Assembly (NCBI RefSeq): GCF_008642335.1 | Contig: NZ_CP029191.1 | Location: 2,418,001-2,482,000 of the forward strand | From: Streptomyces venezuelae | Lineage (GTDB): Bacteria; Actinomycetota; Actinomycetes; Streptomycetales; Streptomycetaceae | DNA length: 64,000 nucleotides | Direction: 5' to 3' | In this document: positions 60,357 through 64,000 of the stretch, one piece after another | Layout of the letters: each line of letters starts with the position of its first letter | How positions within the stretch are numbered: the first letter of the stretch is position 1 | The notes under the pieces: model-generated | What the model was told of the DNA's origin: nothing | What the model saw: the letters and a program-made list of their open reading frames with translations, nothing else | The model's database searches: none | Translations under genes and position numbers: made by a program

Positions 60357-62918
60357 ATGCCAACGCCCGCACAGACCCCGCTCCCCCGCCCCACCCTCGT
60401 GCTCGTCGGCCACGGCATGGTCGGCCAGCGCTTCCTCGAAGCCGCCGCCGCGCAGGGCCTCACGTCGACCCACCGCATCGTGGTGCTGTGCGAGGAGCCG
60501 CGTCCGGCCTACGACCGCGTGCAGCTCACCTCGTACTTCTCGGGCCGCACCCCCGACGAACTCTCCCTCACCGACCGCGGGTTCCTCGACGAGCACGGCA
60601 TCGAGCTGTACGTCGGCGACGCGGCGGAGAGCTTCGATCGCGAGGCGAGGACGGTCACCGCGCGCTCGGGCGCCGTGTTCGCGTACGACAAGCTCGTGCT
60701 CGCCACCGGCTCCTACCCGTTCGTGCCGCCGGTGCCCGGCAAGGACGCGACGGGCTGTTTCGTCTACCGCACCATCGAGGACCTGCTGGCCATCGAGGAG
60801 TACGCGAAGCGGCACGCGACGACCGGCGCGGTCGTCGGCGGCGGGCTGCTCGGCCTGGAGGCGGCGGGTGCGCTGCAGGGCCTCGGACTCGCCACGCACA
60901 TCGTGGAGTTCGCGCCCCGGCTGATGCCCGTGCAGGTCGACGAGGGCGGTGGCGCGGCGCTCCTGCGGACCATCACGGGCATGGGCCTGACCGTGCACAC
61001 CGGCACCGGCACGCAGGAGATCGTGACCGGCGACGACGGCGCCGTGACGGGCATGAGGCTGTCCGACGGGAGTGAACTCGCCACGGATCTCGTGGTGTTC
61101 TCGGCGGGCGTGCGGCCGCGTGATCAGCTGGCCCGCGACCACGGTCTGACGGTCGGCGAGCGCGGCGGCATCACGGTCGACGAGCGGTGCCGCACCAGCG
61201 ATCCGGACGTGTACGCGATCGGCGAGTGCGCGCTGGCGGCGGACGGCCGCGTCTACGGCCTGGTCGCGCCGGGCTACGAGATGGCGCAGACCGCGGCCGC
61301 CGACATCGCCGACCGGGAGGCGAGCTTCACCGGCGCCGACCTCTCCACCAAGCTGAAGCTCCTCGGCGTCGACGTCGCGTCGTTCGGCGACGCGCACGGC
61401 GCGGCGGAGGGCTGCCTCGACGTCGTCTACACGGACTCGCGCTCGGGCACGTACAAGAAGCTGGTGATGTCGCCCGACGGTGAGCTCCTCGGCGGCATCC
61501 TCGTCGGCGACGCCGAGCAGTACGGGGTGCTGCGGCCGCTCACCGGGACCGTGCCGCCGGTGCCCGCCGAACAGCTGGTGCTGCCCGCAGGCGCGGGCGC
61601 CCCGGTCGCGCTCGGCCCGGAGGCGCTGCCCGGCTCGGCGGTGATCTGCAACTGTCACAACGTCACCAAGGACGCGATCTGCGCCTGCTCCAGTCTGCCC
61701 GAGGTGAAGAAGTGCACCAAGGCCGGTACGGGCTGCGGCAGTTGCCTCAAGGTGATCGGGCAGCTGCTGCCGAAGAGCGGTGACGACGGGCTGTGCGGGT
61801 GTTTCGCGCAGACCCGCCAGGAGCTGTACGAGATCGTGCGCGCCCTGCGCGTCACCTCGTTCCGCGAGCTGCTCGACGGGCACGGCCGTGAGGAGGCGCG
61901 GGGCGGTGAGGGCTGCGACGAGTGCAAGCCGGCGGTCGGCTCGATCATCGCGTCGCTCGCGCCGTCGATCGGAGCGCAGGGGTACGTCCTGGACGGCGAG
62001 CAGGCCGCGCTGCAGGACACCAACGACCATTTCCTCGCCAACCTCCAGAAGAACGGCTCCTATTCGGTGGTGCCCCGCATCCCCGGCGGCGAGATCACAC
62101 CCGAGAAGCTGATCGTCATCGGTGAGGTGGCACGGGACTTCGGGCTCTACACGAAGATCACCGGCGGCCAGCGCATCGATCTGTTCGGCGCGCGCGTCGA
62201 GCAACTGCCCATGATCTGGACGCGCCTGGTGGACGCGGGCTTCGAGTCCGGGCACGCGTACGGCAAGGCGCTGCGCACCGTGAAGTCCTGCGTCGGGCAG
62301 ACCTGGTGCCGCTACGGCGTGCAGGACTCCGTGCGCATGGCCATCGACCTGGAGCTGCGCTACCGGGGCCTGCGCGCCCCGCACAAGCTGAAGTCGGCGG
62401 TGTCCGGGTGCGCCCGCGAGTGCGCGGAGGCCCAGTCCAAGGACTTCGGCGTCATCGCCACGGCGAGCGGCTGGAACCTGTACGTCGGCGGGAACGGCGG
62501 CGCGACCCCGCGCCACGCGGACCTGCTCGCGCAGGACCTCGGCGACGCCGAACTGGTGCGTCTCATCGACCGGTTCCTCATGTTCTACATCCGCACCGCG
62601 GACCGCCTCGAGCGCACCGCCGCCTGGCTCGACCGGATCGACGGCGGCCTCGACCACGTCCGCGACGTCGTCGTCCACGACTCGCTGGGCATCTGCGACG
62701 AGCTGGAGTCACTGATGGCCGCGCACGTCACGCACTACCGCGACGAGTGGGCCGAGACGCTGGACGACCCGGAGCGGCTCGCGCGCTTCGTCTCCTTCGT
62801 GAACGCGCCGGGTGTGCCGGACCCCACGGTCGGCTTCGTCCCGGAGCGCGACCAGATCAAGCCCGACCTCCCCCTTCTGTCCATCGGCACCCGCCCCCTG
62901 GAAGGAGCCACGCGATGA
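60357..62918 (+). CDS. nirB: Nitrite reductase (NAD(P)H) large subunit NirB
   Basis: An 853-residue enzyme reducing nitrite to ammonium with NAD(P)H. The order is FAD domain (LVLVGHGMVGQRFLE), NAD domain (AVVGGGLLGLEAAGAL), BFD-like [2Fe-2S] domain (CNCHNVTK, CACSSL, GTGCGSC, about 425-470), a second cysteine cluster (GCDECKPAVGS), and the sirohaem/[4Fe-4S] half with SCVGQTWCRYG and VSGCARECAEA supplying the cluster cysteines. Length is normal. The nirD ATG overlaps the stop by four bases. Regulated, in all likelihood, by GlnR. Confidence 0.95.
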   Translation: MPTPAQTPLPRPTLVLVGHGMVGQRFLEAAAAQGLTSTHRIVVLCEEPRPAYDRVQLTSYFSGRTPDELSLTDRGFLDEHGIELYVGDAAESFDREARTVTARSGAVFAYDKLVLATGSYPFVPPVPGKDATGCFVYRTIEDLLAIEEYAKRHATTGAVVGGGLLGLEAAGALQGLGLATHIVEFAPRLMPVQVDEGGGAALLRTITGMGLTVHTGTGTQEIVTGDDGAVTGMRLSDGSELATDLVVFSAGVRPRDQLARDHGLTVGERGGITVDERCRTSDPDVYAIGECALAADGRVYGLVAPGYEMAQTAAADIADREASFTGADLSTKLKLLGVDVASFGDAHGAAEGCLDVVYTDSRSGTYKKLVMSPDGELLGGILVGDAEQYGVLRPLTGTVPPVPAEQLVLPAGAGAPVALGPEALPGSAVICNCHNVTKDAICACSSLPEVKKCTKAGTGCGSCLKVIGQLLPKSGDDGLCGCFAQTRQELYEIVRALRVTSFRELLDGHGREEARGGEGCDECKPAVGSIIASLAPSIGAQGYVLDGEQAALQDTNDHFLANLQKNGSYSVVPRIPGGEITPEKLIVIGEVARDFGLYTKITGGQRIDLFGARVEQLPMIWTRLVDAGFESGHAYGKALRTVKSCVGQTWCRYGVQDSVRMAIDLELRYRGLRAPHKLKSAVSGCARECAEAQSKDFGVIATASGWNLYVGGNGGATPRHADLLAQDLGDAELVRLIDRFLMFYIRTADRLERTAAWLDRIDGGLDHVRDVVVHDSLGICDELESLMAAHVTHYRDEWAETLDDPERLARFVSFVNAPGVPDPTVGFVPERDQIKPDLPLLSIGTRPLEGATR

Positions 62919-63256
62919 GCGGCTCGACCTCCGTCAGCATCCAACTCCGTCACGAAGAAGACTGGTTGGAGATCTGCGACCGTACGCAGCTCGTGCCGGG
63001 CCGGGGCCTCGCGGCCCTGTTGCCCGACGGCCGGCAGGCCGCGCTCTTCCTCGACCGCGAGGGCCGCGCGTACGCGATCGACAACCGCGACCCGTTCACG
63101 GGCGCCGCGGTCCTCTCCCGTGGTCTGCTCGGGACGGAACGGGGGCGGCCGTTCGTCGCCTCGCCGCTCCTGAAGCAGCGGTTCGACCTGGAGACGGGGC
63201 GGTGCCTGGACGACGAGGAGGTGTCGGTGGCGGTGCACCCGGTACGGGTTGCTTGA
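62915..63256 (+). CDS. nirD: Nitrite reductase small subunit NirD
   Basis: A 113-residue Rieske-fold protein (LEICDRTQLVPGRGLAALL; AIDNRDPFTGAAVLSRG) that lacks the Cys-His ligands of true Rieske centres, as is common in NirD small subunits. It starts inside the nirB stop (ATGA) with GGAG seven bases ahead. It completes the NAD(P)H nitrite reductase. The TGA stop (63254-63256) lies within the first copy of the TetR-operator-like repeat. Confidence 0.93.
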   Translation: MSGSTSVSIQLRHEEDWLEICDRTQLVPGRGLAALLPDGRQAALFLDREGRAYAIDNRDPFTGAAVLSRGLLGTERGRPFVASPLLKQRFDLETGRCLDDEEVSVAVHPVRVA

Positions 63257-63306
63257 CCGCTCGTTCCAGAAACTCCTTGACCGGTCGTTCCAGAAAGACG
63301 TAGCGT
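63252..63306 (+). promoter_or_regulatory. Direct repeats and leaderless promoter of the TetR gene
   Basis: CTTGACC(G)CTCGTTCCAGAAA at 63252-63272 and CTTGACCGGTCGTTCCAGAAA at 63276-63296 differ at one base (period 24). TTGACC (63277-63282) and TAGCGT (63301-63306), 18 bases apart, form a promoter; the GTG start at 63314 is 7 bases after the -10 box, so the mRNA is probably leaderless and the repeat an autorepressor site. Confidence 0.6.
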
Positions 63307-63313
63307 TCCCCTC

Positions 63314-63898
63314 GTGGCCAGGACCAAGGAATTCGATCCGGACGCCGCGCTGCAGTCGGCCCTGGAGCTGTTCTGGCGGCGCGGCTACGAGGCGACGTCG
63401 ATGGCGGACCTCGTGGAGGCGCTCGGCATCGGGCGCGCGAGCATCTACGCGACCTTCGGGAACAAGCACGAGCTGTACCTGAAGGCGCTGGAGCGGTACG
63501 CGACGCACCAGAACCCGCGCCTGCTCGACGAGCTCTCCCAGCCGGGCCCGGCCCTGCCCGCCGTCCGTGCGCTGCTGCGCCGCTTCGGAACCGAGGCGTC
63601 CACCGGCGAAGGGCGCCTGAACGGCTGCTTCATCACGAACACGGCGGCCGAGCTCGGCCCGCACGACGAGTCCGCCGCCCGCCGCGTCGAGCGCAGCTGG
63701 GAGCACCTGGAGACGCTGCTGCACTCCGCGCTGGTCCGGGCGCGGGCACAGGGCGAGCTGCCCGAGGGCCGCGATCCGCTGACGCTCGCCCGCATGCTGC
63801 TCGTCGTCATGCAGGGCCTGCGCGTGGTCGGCAAGGCGTCCAAGGACCCGGCGCGGGTGCGGGACGCGGTGGAGCAGGCGCTGGCCCTGCTCGACTGA
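63314..63898 (+). CDS. TetR-family transcriptional regulator
   Basis: A 194-residue repressor beginning at GTG 63314. The HTH is in MADLVEALGIGRASIYATFGNKHELYLKAL and is quoted only partly here (IGRASIYATFGNKHELY). The C-terminal ligand domain (about 60-190) has CFITNTAAELGPHDE, typical of TetR regulators of quinone- or short-chain-dehydrogenase genes. Repeats over its promoter and a related palindrome before the next gene suggest it represses itself and the gene starting at 63979. Ligand unknown. Confidence 0.9.
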   Translation: MARTKEFDPDAALQSALELFWRRGYEATSMADLVEALGIGRASIYATFGNKHELYLKALERYATHQNPRLLDELSQPGPALPAVRALLRRFGTEASTGEGRLNGCFITNTAAELGPHDESAARRVERSWEHLETLLHSALVRARAQGELPEGRDPLTLARMLLVVMQGLRVVGKASKDPARVRDAVEQALALLD

Positions 63899-63949
63899 CG
63901 ACCGCTTTCTTCACCTCCTGCGCAACCCTCTTTCATTTGCCCTCATACT

Positions 63950-63964
63950 GAACCGATCGGTCAA
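63950..63964. promoter_or_regulatory. TetR-operator-like palindrome before the gene at the window end
   Basis: GAACCGATCGGTCAA contains the palindrome ACCGATCGGT (63952-63961). On the reverse strand it reads TTGACCGATCGG, close to TTGACCG(G/C)TCG in both repeats over the TetR promoter. Confidence 0.55.
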
Positions 63965-63978
63965 GAAAAGAGTCCGTC

Positions 63979-64000
63979 ATGACTGCTCACGCCCCTCGCA
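63979..64000 (+). CDS. Start of an unidentified gene (cut by window end)
   Basis: An ATG at 63979 opens the frame MTAHAPR and runs off the window. A purine-rich AAGAAAAGAG lies upstream. The placement after a TetR gene with a shared operator-like site suggests a TetR target, but the product cannot be identified from seven codons. Confidence 0.4.

Overview
The window is high-GC chromosomal DNA from a Streptomyces. The evidence is third-position G/C codon use, a near absence of TTA codons, many GTG starts and ATGA/GTGA coupled genes. It also carries marker genes that I recognise: hrdA (a HrdB-like principal-type sigma factor), mbl, matB, nasA, nirBD and the modBC fusion. From memory, the gene order resembles the S. 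coelicolor SCO2400 to SCO2490 region. I could not run a comparison, so that synteny is a recollection and not a result. The DNA is core chromosome: no phage, transposase gene, CRISPR array or secondary-metabolite cluster is visible.

Layout. 1-4 kb: a CurA/PTGR-type oxidoreductase divergent from a MarR regulator, a SCO2400-family membrane protein, and a PucR regulator with a tiny membrane protein. 4-16.4 kb: a co-directional envelope-glycan locus. Its order is a DUF3068 protein, a GT4 glycosyltransferase carrying a TTA codon, a methyltransferase, a giant AftD-like arabinofuranosyltransferase, a PapA/condensation-like acyltransferase, a methyltransferase, a DMT-type membrane protein, a Trm112-like protein, an FkbM methyltransferase and an unknown protein. 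16.4-20 kb: a small secreted protein, then LysR, cysteine dioxygenase and a YeiH-type exporter (cysteine catabolism and sulfite disposal), then a probable unannotated 19-codon gene closed by a strong terminator. 20-28.6 kb: malonyl-CoA synthetase MatB, a large subtilisin-like protease, the MreB-like protein Mbl and a GAF histidine kinase with a decayed ATPase domain. 28.6-32 kb: molybdate uptake (ModBC fusion, ModA, HTH-TOBE regulator). 32-35.6 kb: YihY/BrkB protein, one CAT-anticodon tRNA, two tRNA-Asn genes, a YtxH-like protein and a FGGY kinase. 35.7-39.5 kb: a heterodimeric ABC exporter. 39.5-46.6 kb: hrdA, dnaG, an FAD reductase, dgt and a sirohydrochlorin chelatase. 46.8-51 kb: a SanA/YdcF protein, assimilatory nitrate reductase NasA, a DUF6355 secreted protein and a gamma-glutamylcyclotransferase fold protein with a TTA codon. 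51-56.3 kb: a lipoprotein and sensor-kinase pair without a response regulator, SoxR coupled to a class-IV aminotransferase, and a surface protein plus class F sortase. 56.3-64 kb: a TSUP exporter, a ferric-reductase-like protein, the nitrite reductase operon (FAD reductase, NirB, NirD) behind a well-spaced GlnR box, and a TetR regulator with repeated operator-like sequences.

How it fits together. Several dispersed genes serve nitrate and nitrite assimilation: molybdate import feeds the molybdenum cofactor of NasA, the CbiX-like chelatase can serve sirohaem for NirB, and GlnR-type sites precede nirB clearly and nasA less clearly. Sulfur handling appears in the cysteine dioxygenase/YeiH pair and perhaps in the TSUP protein. 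The most unusual block is the AftD/DUF3068 locus, because streptomycetes are not known to make a mycobacterial arabinogalactan-mycolate wall.
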